Below are positions 17,238-26,367 of a stretch of 64,000 nucleotides of DNA, in pieces. The DNA comes from an uncultured Atopobiaceae bacterium (lineage in GTDB: Bacteria > Actinomycetota > Coriobacteriia > Coriobacteriales > Atopobiaceae). The stretch covers positions 124,001-188,000 of the forward strand of contig CALUNW010000005.1 in assembly GCA_944322145.1 (NCBI GenBank), in the 5' to 3' direction. Position numbers and translations under genes: made by a program. The notes under the pieces were generated by a model. It saw only the letters and a list, made by a program, of their open reading frames with translations, was not told where the DNA came from and made no database searches. Within the stretch, counting starts at the first letter, position 1. Each line of letters starts with the position of its first letter.

Positions 17238-18284
17238 ATGGCAGTGGAGAAGAAGGACATCGACTGGGGCAGCCTCGGCTTTGCCTACCAGCCGACAGAC
17301 TACAGCTACGTCTGCAACTACAAGGACGGCGCCTGGGAGGAGGGCGGCCTCACCACCGACCATGCCCTCACGCTCTCCGAGTGCGCGGGCATCTTCCACT
17401 ACTGCCAGGAGGTCTTCGAGGGCCTCAAGGCCTACACCACCGCCGCCGGGGACATCGTCTGCTTCCGCCCGGACCTCAACGCCTCCCGCATGGCCGACTC
17501 CGCGCGCCGCATCGTGATGCCGCCCTTCCCGGAGGACAAGTTCGTCGAGGCCGTCAAGATGGTCGTCAAGGCCAACGAGGCGTGGGTGCCGCCCTTCGGC
17601 TCCGGTGCCACGCTCTACGTGCGCCCGTTCATGGTGGCCACCGGCGAGGTCATCGGTGTGAAGCCCGCCGACGAGTACCAGTTCCGCATCCTCGTGACGC
17701 CCGTCGGCCCATACTACTCGGGCGGTGTCAAGCCCGTGGCCGTCAAGGTCCCCGAGTACGACCGCGCCGCGCCCCACGGCACCGGCGCCATCAAGGCAGG
17801 CCTCAACTATGCGATGTCGCTCTACCCGAGCGTCCAGGCGCATGCCGAGGGCTTCGCGGACAACATGTTCCTCGACCCGCAGACCCACACCTTCGTGGAG
17901 GAGTCCGGTGGCGCCAACTTCCTGTTCGTCGATAAGGACGGCACGCTCGTGGTGCCGCAGTCCGCGACCGACTCCATCCTGCCGTCGATCACGCGCCGCA
18001 GCCTCGTGCAGGTGGCGCAGGACATGCTCGGCATGACCGTGGTGGAGCGCCCGGTCAAGTTCGAGGAGGTCGCGATCGGCGCCTTCGTCGAGTGCGGCAT
18101 GTGCGGCACCGCGGCCGTGATCAGCCCGGTCGGCAAGGTCGTCAACGGCGACGTCGAGGTCACCTTCGGGGAGGGCGGCATGGAGCACGTCGGCCCCGTC
18201 ATGGCCAAGCTGCGCGAGACCCTGACCGGCATCCAGGCCGGCGAGGTCGAGGGCCCGGAGGGCTGGGTCGTCAAGATCTGCTAG
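17238..18284 (+). CDS. ilvE: Branched-chain amino acid aminotransferase
   Basis: A 348-residue class IV PLP aminotransferase that interconverts Leu, Ile and Val with their 2-oxo acids. Features: a QEVFEGLKAY segment, RPDLNASRMADSARR, the Schiff-base lysine region GTGAIKAGLNYA and the EESGGANFLFV motif, in the order expected for the long (eukaryote-like) IlvE class. The ATG at 17238 follows a GAGGGGGC ribosome binding site; upstream in-frame sequence is intergenic. It lies upstream of hisS in the same direction, separated by repeat A2. Confidence 0.93.
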   Translation: MAVEKKDIDWGSLGFAYQPTDYSYVCNYKDGAWEEGGLTTDHALTLSECAGIFHYCQEVFEGLKAYTTAAGDIVCFRPDLNASRMADSARRIVMPPFPEDKFVEAVKMVVKANEAWVPPFGSGATLYVRPFMVATGEVIGVKPADEYQFRILVTPVGPYYSGGVKPVAVKVPEYDRAAPHGTGAIKAGLNYAMSLYPSVQAHAEGFADNMFLDPQTHTFVEESGGANFLFVDKDGTLVVPQSATDSILPSITRRSLVQVAQDMLGMTVVERPVKFEEVAIGAFVECGMCGTAAVISPVGKVVNGDVEVTFGEGGMEHVGPVMAKLRETLTGIQAGEVEGPEGWVVKIC

Positions 18285-18330
18285 CGCGGGCGAGAAGAAC
18301 CTGGCGTCGGAGCGTTGTGTGGCTGCCCGG

Positions 18331-18471
18331 GAGGGTATGTACACCGCCCCAGTGGGGTGTGTACAGCTCCCCGGCGGCCCGTTCTTCTCGGCGGGGCTTT
18401 GGCCTGCGGCAATGCTGAGGCGCGTTGACGGGTGGGTGTACACACCCCACTGGGGCGGTGTACATACCCTC
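18331..18471 (-). repeat. Paired-site repeat A, copy 2
   Basis: Sites start at 18331, 18353, 18435 and 18457 (22-bp spacing). Inner sites have diverged (GGTGTGTACA and TGTACACACC) but remain complementary to each other. On the minus strand the core reads GCAGGC-N12-GAGAAGAAC. It lies between ilvE and hisS. Confidence 0.85.
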
Positions 18472-18498
18472 TCGAGGCGGCGTCGCGCCTGCCCGCGC

Positions 18499-18504
18499 TA
18501 TACT
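18499..18504 (+). promoter_or_regulatory. -10 box of hisS
   Basis: TATACT, 37 bases before the hisS ATG. No good -35 hexamer is visible at the usual distance. Confidence 0.45.
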
Positions 18505-18540
18505 TAGACGCCGGAAACCACGCGAGAAGGGACCCGCAGG

Positions 18541-19854
18541 ATGGGACAGAAGGTTCAGGGCACCGAGGACCTTTTCGGCGGCTACATGCGCGCCTGGCAG
18601 CGGATGCAGGACGTGGCGCGCGACCTGTTTGGCGCCTACGGCTTCGACATGATCGAGACCCCGGCGATCGAGCAGGTGGACACCTTCGTCCATGGCATCG
18701 GCGAGTCCACGGACGTCGTGCGCAAGGAGATGTTCCGCGTCTTCTCGGGCGCGCTGCTGCCCGACGTGCTCGAGCGCGGCACCGAGTCCCACCTCAAGCC
18801 GCGACAGCGCATGGCCATGCGCCCCGAGGGCACGGCCGGCGTGGTGCGAGCCGCGGTCGAGAACAACTTCGTGCCGCAGGGCGCCGCCCCCGCCAAGCTC
18901 TGGTACGCAGAGGCGATGTTCCGCGGCGAGCGCCCGCAGAAGGGCCGCCTGCGCCAGTTCCACCAGGTGGGCGTCGAGTGGCTGGGCGCAGCCGACCCCG
19001 CGGCGGACGCCGAGTGCATCATCATGCTCATGGAGTACTTCGAGCGCCTGGGCTTTGCGCGCGACGGCCTGCGCCTGGTCATCAACTCGATGGGCGACGC
19101 CGCGTGTCGCCCCGCCTACCGCGACAAGGTCCGCACCTTCATCCTCGACCACGCGGACGAGATGTGCGAGGACTGCCTCGAGCGCGCGCAGATCAACCCG
19201 CTGCGCGCCTTCGACTGCAAGAACGACCACTGCCGCGAGGTCATGAAGGGTGCGCCGCTCGCGCCGGACAACCTCTGCGAGGACTGCGCCGCGCACTACG
19301 CTGCCGTCAAGCGCTACCTGGACGCCGCGGGCGTGGCCTACGTCGAGGACCCCACGCTCGTGCGCGGCCTCGACTACTACACCCGCACGGTCTTCGAGGT
19401 GGAGGCCGTGGGCGCGGGCGTGGGCGCCATCGGCGGCGGCGGCCGCTACGACGGCCTGATGGAGCTCGAGGGCGGCAAGCCCACCCCGGGCCTGGGCTTT
19501 GCGGTGGGCTTCGAGCGCATCGCGCTGGCGCTGGCCGAGCAGGGCGTGGAGATGGGCGGCGAGGAGCCGAGCTGCGTCTACGTGGCCTGCACCGGGGCGA
19601 CCGAGCGCGCGGCGGCCTTCGACGCGTGCCTGGCGCTGCGCCAGGCGGGGATCCGCACGGAGGCTGACTATCAGGGCCGTTCGCTCAAGAGCCAGTTCAA
19701 GCAGGCCGACAAGCTGCACGCCCGCGTCTGCGTGGTCGTGGGCGCCGACGAGGTCGCGGCCGGCGCGGTCACGCTGCGCGACATGGCGAGCCACGAGCAG
19801 GCCCAGGTCCCGATGGCGGGGCTGGTCGACGCCGTGAGGGCGCGCCTGGGGTAG
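18541..19854 (+). CDS. hisS: Histidyl-tRNA synthetase
   Basis: A 437-residue class II aminoacyl-tRNA synthetase. Motif 2 is visible around WYAEAMFRGERPQKGR with FHQVGVEWLG. The HisA motif LVRGLDYYTRTVFE and the glycine-rich IGGGGRYDGL are present, and motif 3 is GLGFAVGFERIALAL. The C-terminal anticodon-binding domain covers the last ~95 residues. A cysteine-rich insert (CEDC...CKNDHC) around residues 205-235 occurs in many HisRS. The GAGAAGGG just upstream acts as ribosome binding site. Confidence 0.96.
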   Translation: MGQKVQGTEDLFGGYMRAWQRMQDVARDLFGAYGFDMIETPAIEQVDTFVHGIGESTDVVRKEMFRVFSGALLPDVLERGTESHLKPRQRMAMRPEGTAGVVRAAVENNFVPQGAAPAKLWYAEAMFRGERPQKGRLRQFHQVGVEWLGAADPAADAECIIMLMEYFERLGFARDGLRLVINSMGDAACRPAYRDKVRTFILDHADEMCEDCLERAQINPLRAFDCKNDHCREVMKGAPLAPDNLCEDCAAHYAAVKRYLDAAGVAYVEDPTLVRGLDYYTRTVFEVEAVGAGVGAIGGGGRYDGLMELEGGKPTPGLGFAVGFERIALALAEQGVEMGGEEPSCVYVACTGATERAAAFDACLALRQAGIRTEADYQGRSLKSQFKQADKLHARVCVVVGADEVAAGAVTLRDMASHEQAQVPMAGLVDAVRARLG

Positions 19855-19906
19855 GGGCGGTTGTCCTTCTCGCCCGCGCCGCCGCCGCGCTGCGTGACTC
19901 GATTTT

Positions 19907-20047
19907 GAGGGTATGTACACCGCCTCCTGAGGGTATGTACGCCCCGCCATCGAGTGCGGGCTGCAAAACCGCAGGTCAGGGCGCTGCCGAGAAGAACGTG
20001 CGGTCGGGACGGTGTACATACCCTCAAAGTGGGGTGTACATACCCTC
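19907..20047 (+). repeat. Paired-site repeat A, copy 3
   Basis: Sites start at 19907, 19929, 20011 and 20033. The core CTGCAAAACCGCAGGT-N12-GAGAAGAAC is nearly identical to copy 4. The remaining gene-free bases up to 20255 hold no feature I recognise except TACCAT at 20242-20247, a possible -10 box for a leaderless transcript of the next gene. Confidence 0.92.
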
Positions 20048-20255
20048 ACGGCGGCTCATCGGCTGCGCTGCCACTTGTGGAGTTGCTGTGTGCGTTTGCC
20101 CCTTCGGCTCCAAACGGTCCTCATCAGGCACTTTTTTGCTCGCAGCCCTGAGCTTGGCATTGCGCCGCGCCGGAAAGCCGGCTTCCAACTCCCGCAAAGC
20201 TGGACGGCAGCCAGGTGTCAGAGTCATGCAAGTCCGCCCAGCTACCATAGGCCGC

Positions 20256-21209
20256 ATGATTACGATCTGCGACATATCGGCACTTGCGCGCTGGGCGGAG
20301 GTCGGCCTTGCCGACCGCCTGGAAGGACCCTGCGTCCCGCCGGCCGACGGGGCTTGGTCTCTTCCGGATGCCGCGAGCCTCTCCGGGATTGACCTCGCGG
20401 CCGCCCGCATCGAGGCCACCGCCGCGCGTCCGCTGCATATCCTCGTCTCGTCCGCGGAGAGGCGCATACGCTCGCGGAGGCTGCGCTGCCACGTCTGGTC
20501 GACCGAGCTCCCGGACGGCGCGCTCTATCAGCTCACCGACCAGATTCTCATATCCTCGCCGCGGTTTTGCCTTCAGCAGATGGCGGGCGGGTCCACCATC
20601 GCGCGCCGCGTCGCGACGGGCATGGAGGTCTGCGGCGGGTACGCGCGCTCCCCGCGCGCTGAGGGAGGTTTCCACAAGCGGCCCCCGCTCACCACGGTCG
20701 CCGACCTCATGGCGCACTTCGAGAAGAACCACGGCTACGGGGCCCGTCGCGCTAGGGAGGCGCTCGCGTACGTGGTCGAGGGTTCGCGCTCGCCCATGGA
20801 GACGGTCGTGGTCCTCCTCTTCACGCTGCCCGTCGAGCTGGGCGGGTGCGGCCTGCCGCGCCCCGAGCTCAACCTTCGTATCGACATCCCCCCGTCGCTG
20901 CAGGTGGCGCTGGGCAAGCCCTATCTTACGGTCGACCTCTGCTGGCGCGCGTGGGGAATCATCCTCGAGTACGACAGCTACCTCTGGCATCGCTCCAAGG
21001 CAAAGGTCGACGAGGACAACACGCGAAACGAGGGCCTTCGCGACATGGGATGGATGGTGCGCTCCGTCACGAAGGGCATGCTCGGCAACGACCAGATGCT
21101 CGACGAGCTGGTGCGCAAGGTCGCGGCGCGGGCGGGCGTGCGGATTCCCGACGATGACGCCTATCGGCTTCGTCAGCGCGCCCTGGTCCGCGAGCTGCTC
21201 GCCCTCTAG
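20256..21209 (+). CDS. Unrecognised protein, possible endonuclease-like C-terminus
   Basis: 317 residues from the ATG at 20256; an alternative ATG at 20226 would add 10. I do not recognise the gene with certainty. The N-terminal half resembles proteins annotated near AbiEi-type antitoxin domains (a RRIRSRRLRCHVW strand-rich stretch). The C-terminal part has TVDLCWRAWGIILEYDS, HRSKAKVDEDNTRNEGLRD and a WMVRSVTKGM segment, reminiscent of DUF559/Vsr-like nuclease folds in which Asp and Glu residues are catalytic. It is flanked by direct copies A3 and A4 of the paired-site repeat. Confidence 0.55.
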   Translation: MITICDISALARWAEVGLADRLEGPCVPPADGAWSLPDAASLSGIDLAAARIEATAARPLHILVSSAERRIRSRRLRCHVWSTELPDGALYQLTDQILISSPRFCLQQMAGGSTIARRVATGMEVCGGYARSPRAEGGFHKRPPLTTVADLMAHFEKNHGYGARRAREALAYVVEGSRSPMETVVVLLFTLPVELGGCGLPRPELNLRIDIPPSLQVALGKPYLTVDLCWRAWGIILEYDSYLWHRSKAKVDEDNTRNEGLRDMGWMVRSVTKGMLGNDQMLDELVRKVAARAGVRIPDDDAYRLRQRALVRELLAL

Positions 21210-21228
21210 GGGCTTGGGCTCGAGCTTG

Positions 21229-21347
21229 GAGGGTATGTACACCCCGCCATCGAGTGCGGGCTGCAAAACCGCAGGTCAGAGCGCTGCCGAGAAGAACGCG
21301 CCGCCGGGGCGGTGTACATACCCTCAGCAGGCGGTGTACATACCCTC
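21229..21347 (+). repeat. Paired-site repeat A, copy 4 (one left site lost)
   Basis: A single left site at 21229, then right sites at 21311 and 21333. It is 119 bp, exactly one 22-bp site-plus-spacer unit shorter than the others. The core differs from A3 at very few bases. It lies between the ends of the convergent unrecognised gene and the permease gene. Confidence 0.92.
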
Positions 21348-21401
21348 AGAAGCGGTCGGCACAGGGTGAGAAGGGCGCCGGACGAGAAGAACCTCCTGCC
21401 G

Positions 21402-22655
21402 TCACTGATAGCGCAGCGACTCCACCGGGTCCATCTTGGCCGCCCGCCGCGCCGGGTACCAGCCGAAGACCACGCCGATCCCCACGCAGATGCCCGTCGC
21501 CATGGCCACCGTCGCCGGCGAGATCACGGGCACGATGGCCTCGCCCGCGCCCATCATCGATCCCAGCGCCGAGCCCGCCACCACGGCCAGTGCCCACGCG
21601 CCTCCGTAGCCCACAGCGATCCCGATTGCGCCGCCCACGATGCAAATCGTGATGCTCTCCAGCAGGAACTGCCCCGTGATGTCGCCCCGGCGCGCGCCGA
21701 GCGCCTTGCGCAGGCCGATCTCGCGGATGCGCTCGGTCACGTTGGTGAGCATCATGTTCATGATGCCGATGCCGCCTACCAGCAGCGAGATGCCCGCCAC
21801 GGCCAGTGCGAGCATGCGGAAGGTCGCCGTGGTGGCGTCGAGCTGGTCGATGAGCTCCTGCGCCGTCTGCACGTAGACGTAGCCCTCGTCGCTGGAGAAG
21901 CTCGTCTGGTCCGGGTCGGGGTAGGGGATGTTGTAGCGGCTGTAGAGGTAGTCCTCGGTCGCGGCCGCCACGGCGTACATGTCCGAGCCCTCGCGCGCAA
22001 AGCCGAGAATCTGCCAGCTCCCGTAGTTGCCCTGACCGATCAGGCGCGTCACCGCGGTCTCGGCGGGCATGTAGGCGGTGTCGTTGTCGTAGGTGAGGCC
22101 CTCGTCGACCACGCCCACCACGGTGTACTGCGACGAGCCTATGCGCACGGTCTGCCCCACGCAGTCGGCGTCGGGCGACCCAAAGAGGTTCTTCACCGAG
22201 CTGCCGCCCAGCACGACGACCATCGCGCCCTCCTCGCAGTCCTCGTCGTCGAAGAGGCTCCCGCGCGTGGCCTCGTAGCCCATGGCCCGGAAGTACTCCG
22301 GCCGGCACGCGTTGATGTTGAGGTAGTCGATCGAGGCGGTGCTCGAGGACGCTTGGGCGCTCGTGTACGTGAAGCCGGTCACGAACTCGTAGTCGCCGGC
22401 GAGCGCCTGGCCGATCTCCTCGATGTCGTCCTGGTCGAGCGCCTGGTTGCCCGGCGGCCAGCACGTGATGTTGACGGTGCGGGACATGTTGAGACCGAGC
22501 TGGCCTACGAGCTGCGCCTTCACGCCGTCGATCAGCGCGGTCATGGCGATGACGGCGCCGATGCCGATGACGATGCCCAGCACCGTGAGCAGCGTCCGCG
22601 CCCGGTTGGCGAGAAGTGCGGAGGAGGTCTCGTAGGCGAGGTCGCGGGCTCTCAT
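21402..22655 (-). CDS. MacB-type ABC transporter permease
   Basis: A 417-residue FtsX/MacB permease. An N-terminal membrane helix (ARTLLTVLGIVIGIGAVIAM) is followed by a large extracytoplasmic MacB_PCD domain (about residues 45-280). Three C-terminal helices include the LVGGIGIMNMMLTNVTERIR motif, EIGLRKALGARRGDI and a final FGWYPARRAAKMDPVESLRY signature. Its start overlaps the end of the ATPase gene by four bases. Together with the ATPase and adaptor it makes a tripartite-like exporter; in a Gram-positive this suggests export of a peptide or toxic compound. Confidence 0.92.
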   Translation of the reverse strand: MRARDLAYETSSALLANRARTLLTVLGIVIGIGAVIAMTALIDGVKAQLVGQLGLNMSRTVNITCWPPGNQALDQDDIEEIGQALAGDYEFVTGFTYTSAQASSSTASIDYLNINACRPEYFRAMGYEATRGSLFDDEDCEEGAMVVVLGGSSVKNLFGSPDADCVGQTVRIGSSQYTVVGVVDEGLTYDNDTAYMPAETAVTRLIGQGNYGSWQILGFAREGSDMYAVAAATEDYLYSRYNIPYPDPDQTSFSSDEGYVYVQTAQELIDQLDATTATFRMLALAVAGISLLVGGIGIMNMMLTNVTERIREIGLRKALGARRGDITGQFLLESITICIVGGAIGIAVGYGGAWALAVVAGSALGSMMGAGEAIVPVISPATVAMATGICVGIGVVFGWYPARRAAKMDPVESLRYQ

Positions 22656-23491
22656 AGGGCGGGCACCCCCAGAAGGAGCACGCGGCGGGCGGACGGGCCG
22701 GGCGCGGCGGGGGAGAGGGGCGTGGTCTCGTTTGCGCCTGCGTGCGCGTCGTCCTTCTCGGCTGCGGCAGCCGTCTCGCGGGCGGCGAGGCCGGCCAGGT
22801 AGCGGCGCTCCTCCTCGTCCGAGAAGAGCTTGCCGTCGCGGATGTGCACGGTGCGGTCGGCCCAGGCGGCGACCTCGGCGTCGTGCGTGATCAGCACGAT
22901 GGTCTTGCCGCGGCGCTGCATGCGGCGGAAGGTGCGCATGACCATCTCGCCGGTGGCGGTGTCGAGGTTGCCGGTGGGCTCGTCGGCGAAGATGATCGCG
23001 GGGTCGTTGACCAGGGCGCGCGCGATTGCGACGCGCTGCATCTGGCCGCCGGAGAGCTCGTTGGAGCGGTGGAGGTAGTGCTCCTCGGGCAGGCCCACGG
23101 AGCGCAGGGCGCGCCAGGCGGCGAGCTCGCGTTCGCGCGGGGGCAGGTCGGAGTAGACGAGCGGCAGCATGACGTTGCGCAGCACCGTCGCGCGCGGCAG
23201 CAGGTTGAACGACTGGAAGACAAAGCCCAGGCGGCTGGCGCGCACGTGGGCGAGGTCGTCCTCGGAGAGCTCGGTGACGTCGATGCCCTCGAGCAGGTAG
23301 GTGCCCGCGGTCGGGCGGTCGAGGCAGCCCAAGATGTTCATGAGCGTGGACTTGCCGGAGCCGGACGGGCCCATGATGGCGAGGAACTCGCCGCGTGCCA
23401 CGGTGAGCGAGACGCCGCGCAGCGCCGTGGTGTAGCCGGCGGCGGTCTCGTAGATGCGCCAGGCGCCGCGGATGTCGATGGCGGGCGTCAT
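22652..23491 (-). CDS. MacB/LolD-type ABC transporter ATPase
   Basis: A 279-residue ATP-binding subunit. Walker A is GPSGSGKST, the Q-loop is in FVFQSFNLLPRATV, the ABC signature is LSGGQMQRVAIARAL, Walker B is AIIFADEPTGNLD, and the switch His is in LITHD. A ~45-residue Ala/Pro-rich C-terminal extension goes beyond the usual end. It sits between the adaptor gene (2-base gap) and the permease gene (4-base overlap), so the three are co-transcribed and coupled. Confidence 0.95.
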   Translation of the reverse strand: MTPAIDIRGAWRIYETAAGYTTALRGVSLTVARGEFLAIMGPSGSGKSTLMNILGCLDRPTAGTYLLEGIDVTELSEDDLAHVRASRLGFVFQSFNLLPRATVLRNVMLPLVYSDLPPRERELAAWRALRSVGLPEEHYLHRSNELSGGQMQRVAIARALVNDPAIIFADEPTGNLDTATGEMVMRTFRRMQRRGKTIVLITHDAEVAAWADRTVHIRDGKLFSDEEERRYLAGLAARETAAAAEKDDAHAGANETTPLSPAAPGPSARRVLLLGVPAL

Positions 23492-23493
23492 GG

Positions 23494-24918
23494 CTAGGCC
23501 ATCGCGTCTGCGGTCGCGACGTCGTCGGTGGCGATGCCGTCGACCGCGCCGTCCATGGTCGCGGCGCCGTCGTCTGCCGCCGCGCCGCCGTCGCCGGCCG
23601 TCACGGAGTACGGGTCCAGCACCACCAGGTCGCCGTCAGAAAGGTCGCCCTCGAGGGCGGCGTTGGTCGCGCTCTGGGCGGTTACGGTGACGTCGCGACG
23701 CTCGCAGGCCTGCGTCTCGGGGTCGGTCATGACGTAGACGTAGTAGCTCGTGCCGTCGTCGGTTGCCAGGGCGGAGACGGGCACCGTCAGGGCGTCGGGC
23801 ACGTGCTGCAGCAAGATCTCCACGCTCGCCGTCATGCCGGGTTTGAGCTCGGGGACGGGGTCGGGGATGAGCAGCTCCACGTCGTAGGTCACCACGCCGT
23901 AGTTGTAGCCACTGGGGTCGGAGGCGGAGACGGTGGAGATGCGGGTGACCTGCGCGTCAAGGAGGACGTCGGGGAGGGCCGAGAAGGACACGCGGGCCGC
24001 CTGCCCCACGGCGATCTGCGAGATGTCCACCTCGTTGACCTGCACCTTGACGGTCATCTGGGAGAGGTCGGCAATCTGGATGAGCGCTCCGCCGGAGGTG
24101 CTGCCGTCGCCGCCCGTGACGGCCCCGGCGCCGAGCGCGGCGCCCTGGACGGCGTTCATCACCACGACCGAGCCGCCTGACGGTGCCTTGACGGTGCGCT
24201 TGGCCGCCTGGGAGACGGACTGGTCATAGCTTTGCTGCGCGCTCTCGAGCGTGAGCTTGGCGGAGTCGACCTGTGCTGCCGCCTGCTGGACGTCGGCCCA
24301 GGTGGCGGTCGCGGGGACCTCGGTGTAGGTTCCGTCGCCGTTGTCCACGTAGGTGGGGCCGGCGCAGTACGCCTTGTAGGTCTGGTTGTAGGACTCCTGG
24401 GCGGAGGTGACGCCCGCCTTTGCGCTGCGGACGCCGATCTCGGCCTCGCGCACGGCGCGGTCGAGCTCGTCGTTGCGCACGGTGAGCAGCACGTCGCCCT
24501 CCTGGACGACGGAGCCCTCCGCCACGTTGACGGTCTCGATGATGCCGTCGACCTCGGGCGTCACCACCACGGACGAGAGCGGCTGGGCGGCCCCGGTGGC
24601 CTGCACGGACTCGGAGAACTCGCCCCGGAAGACCGGCATGGTCTGGATCTGCGGGGCACTCGCCGCCTGGTTGGCCTGGCTCGCGACCACGCCCCAGGCG
24701 ATTGCCGCCACCAGCGCGATGCCGCCGACGACGCCCGCGGCGATGACCTTCTTGCGGCGGCGGGCCTTGCGGTGGCGCATGAGCGACTCGTAGGCCAGGC
24801 GCGCCTCGACGTCCTCGTCGGCCTCCTCGCCGGCGGTGTCGGCGGCGGGAGCGGAGATGACGTCGAGGGGCTGCTGCGGCGTCGGGGTCTTGTCGTCCTT
24901 CTCGTCCTTCTCGGCCAT
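23494..24918 (-). CDS. HlyD/MacA-type efflux adaptor
   Basis: 474 residues from the minus-strand ATG at 24918, which has a GGAGG ribosome binding site; an upstream in-frame start at 25005 lacks one. A charged N-terminus and a membrane helix (KKVIAAGVVGGIALVAAIAW, about residues 62-82) precede a biotinyl-lipoyl-like half motif (VTPEVDGIIETVNVAEGSVV), a coiled-coil hairpin, the second lipoyl half (APSGGSVVVMNAVQGAALG) and beta-barrel segments. The tail is an Ala/Asp-rich low-complexity stretch. It is first in the three-gene efflux operon. Confidence 0.9.
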   Translation of the reverse strand: MAEKDEKDDKTPTPQQPLDVISAPAADTAGEEADEDVEARLAYESLMRHRKARRRKKVIAAGVVGGIALVAAIAWGVVASQANQAASAPQIQTMPVFRGEFSESVQATGAAQPLSSVVVTPEVDGIIETVNVAEGSVVQEGDVLLTVRNDELDRAVREAEIGVRSAKAGVTSAQESYNQTYKAYCAGPTYVDNGDGTYTEVPATATWADVQQAAAQVDSAKLTLESAQQSYDQSVSQAAKRTVKAPSGGSVVVMNAVQGAALGAGAVTGGDGSTSGGALIQIADLSQMTVKVQVNEVDISQIAVGQAARVSFSALPDVLLDAQVTRISTVSASDPSGYNYGVVTYDVELLIPDPVPELKPGMTASVEILLQHVPDALTVPVSALATDDGTSYYVYVMTDPETQACERRDVTVTAQSATNAALEGDLSDGDLVVLDPYSVTAGDGGAAADDGAATMDGAVDGIATDDVATADAMA

Positions 24919-25099
24919 GATGCCTCCGGCTTCTGGGGTGGCTGCTTGCCCGAGCGTACTCCATCGCGCGGCGGCGCGCAGGCGTCGCTCATTGCGGGCG
25001 GGCACAAAACCGCAGGTGAGCGGCTGAGCTTACGATACTGTCACGGTTGGGGGCTCTCGGCTGGCGCCACCACCGCCCCCACCGCCCCCACCGCCCCCT

Positions 25100-25240
25100 T
25101 AGGGTATGTACACCGCCCCCTGAGGGTATGTACACCGCCCGGTCTGACGCCCCCTGCATCGTCGCAGGTGAGGGGCTTGCCGAGAAGAGCTGGCCGTGCC
25201 GAGACTGTACATACCCTCAGAGGCGGGTGTACATACCCTC
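25100..25240 (+). repeat. Paired-site repeat A, copy 5
   Basis: Sites start at 25100, 25122, 25204 and 25226. The core has GCAGGT-N12-GAGAAG, ending AGC instead of AAC. It lies upstream of both the efflux operon and the rluA-type gene, the only copy in a divergent intergenic region. A stray AAAACCGCAGGT, like the A3/A4 core, lies to its left near 25007. Confidence 0.9.
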
Positions 25241-25302
25241 GCGGACAGCGGGCGACGTCCGCGGCGCCGCTGTGGTAGCGTTGCGGGGGAGGGGAGGCGG
25301 CA

Positions 25303-25965
25303 GTGAGCGACGGGCACGTGATATACGAGGACGAGGTCCTTCTCGCTTGGGACAAGCCGGCGGGGATCATCGTGCACGGCGACGGAACGGGCGCGCGGAC
25401 GCTCACGGACGTCGTCGCGGGGCACCTTGCCGCGGAGGGTCGCACTGACGTGAGCCCCCAGGCCGTCCAGCGCCTGGACGTGGAGACCACGGGGCTTGTG
25501 CTCTTCTCGCTCGACCGGGCGACGCAGTCGGCGCTTGATGCGCAGGTCGCGGGCCATGACATGCGCAAATGCTACCTCGCAGTGGTCGCGGGCCGCTTTC
25601 CCTGGGCCCAGAGAGACGTGCACGCGCCCATCGGTCGCGATCGGCATGACGCCCGGCGCATGCGCGTCTGCCGCCCGGGCCAGGGCAAGCCGGCGCAGAC
25701 GCGTATCCGCAGGCTCGTCGTGCAGGGCGGGCGCTCGCTGCTGCTGGTGGAGCTGGGGACCGGGCGGCGCCACCAGATTCGCGTGCACCTGGCGTCTTTG
25801 GGCTTTCCCATCGTGGGCGACGCGCTCTACGGCGGCGCGCGCTCGACGCGGGGCCTGCTGCTCCATGCGTGGCGCGAGGAGCTCGACCACCCCGTGACGG
25901 GGGAGCGCCTGCGCCTGGAGACCGCGTGGCCCGCGCGGCTGTGGCCGGAGCCGACGGCGCGGTAG
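25303..25965 (+). CDS. RluA-family pseudouridine synthase
   Basis: A 220-residue enzyme converting uridine to pseudouridine in rRNA or tRNA. It has the KPAGIIVH segment, the catalytic aspartate in QRLDVETTGLVLF, the KCYLAVVAG segment and GTGRRHQIRVHLASLGFPIVGD. There is no N-terminal S4 domain, so it is the short class. The start is the GTG at 25303 after a GGGGAGG ribosome binding site. The target uridine is unknown. Confidence 0.92.
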   Translation: MSDGHVIYEDEVLLAWDKPAGIIVHGDGTGARTLTDVVAGHLAAEGRTDVSPQAVQRLDVETTGLVLFSLDRATQSALDAQVAGHDMRKCYLAVVAGRFPWAQRDVHAPIGRDRHDARRMRVCRPGQGKPAQTRIRRLVVQGGRSLLLVELGTGRRHQIRVHLASLGFPIVGDALYGGARSTRGLLLHAWREELDHPVTGERLRLETAWPARLWPEPTAR

Positions 25966-26021
25966 GGGCGCCTGAGGGTGCGGGGACGACCCCCGGCGAA
26001 TGTATCCGCCCGCGCGCTCGT

Positions 26022-26161
26022 TAGGGTATGTACACCGGGCCCAGAGGGTATGTACACCCTCCGGCCTCTTCGTTCTTCTCGTCACACCGTTTACCTGCGC
26101 AAACGCAACCGTCCGAAATCGGACGGTGTGCATACCCAGTGTGCGCAGTGTACATACCCTC
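26022..26161 (-). repeat. Paired-site repeat A, copy 6
   Basis: Sites start at 26022, 26044, 26125 and 26147. On the minus strand the core reads GCGCAGGT-N12-GAGAAGAAC, and the plus strand has GTCCGAAATCGGAC adjoining the first right site. The last base overlaps the start of a 9-bp tandem repeat. Confidence 0.9.
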
Positions 26162-26232
26162 GAGAAAAGCGAGAAAAGCGGGAAGGCCGAGAAGGCCGAG
26201 AAGGCCGAGAAGGCCGAGGAAGCCGAGAAGGT
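26161..26232. repeat. 9-bp tandem repeat, eight units
   Basis: Eight successive units of CGAGAAGGC and close variants (the first two are CGAGAAAAG) start exactly at the right edge of repeat A6. The unit contains the GAGAAG motif. No credible gene covers it. A possible -10 box for the hydrogenase gene, GATACT, lies at 26290-26295. Confidence 0.85.
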
Positions 26233-26367
26233 CATAGCCCTGTCGGCCGCGTCCGCCGAGACACGGGCCCCGCAAGCGTCCCGCTGTGCGATACTAGACG
26301 GGAATCATGCGCCTTCTGAGGGGGAGGCGCCGGCACGGACATGACCGCAGCCAGGAGAGGGGCAACG

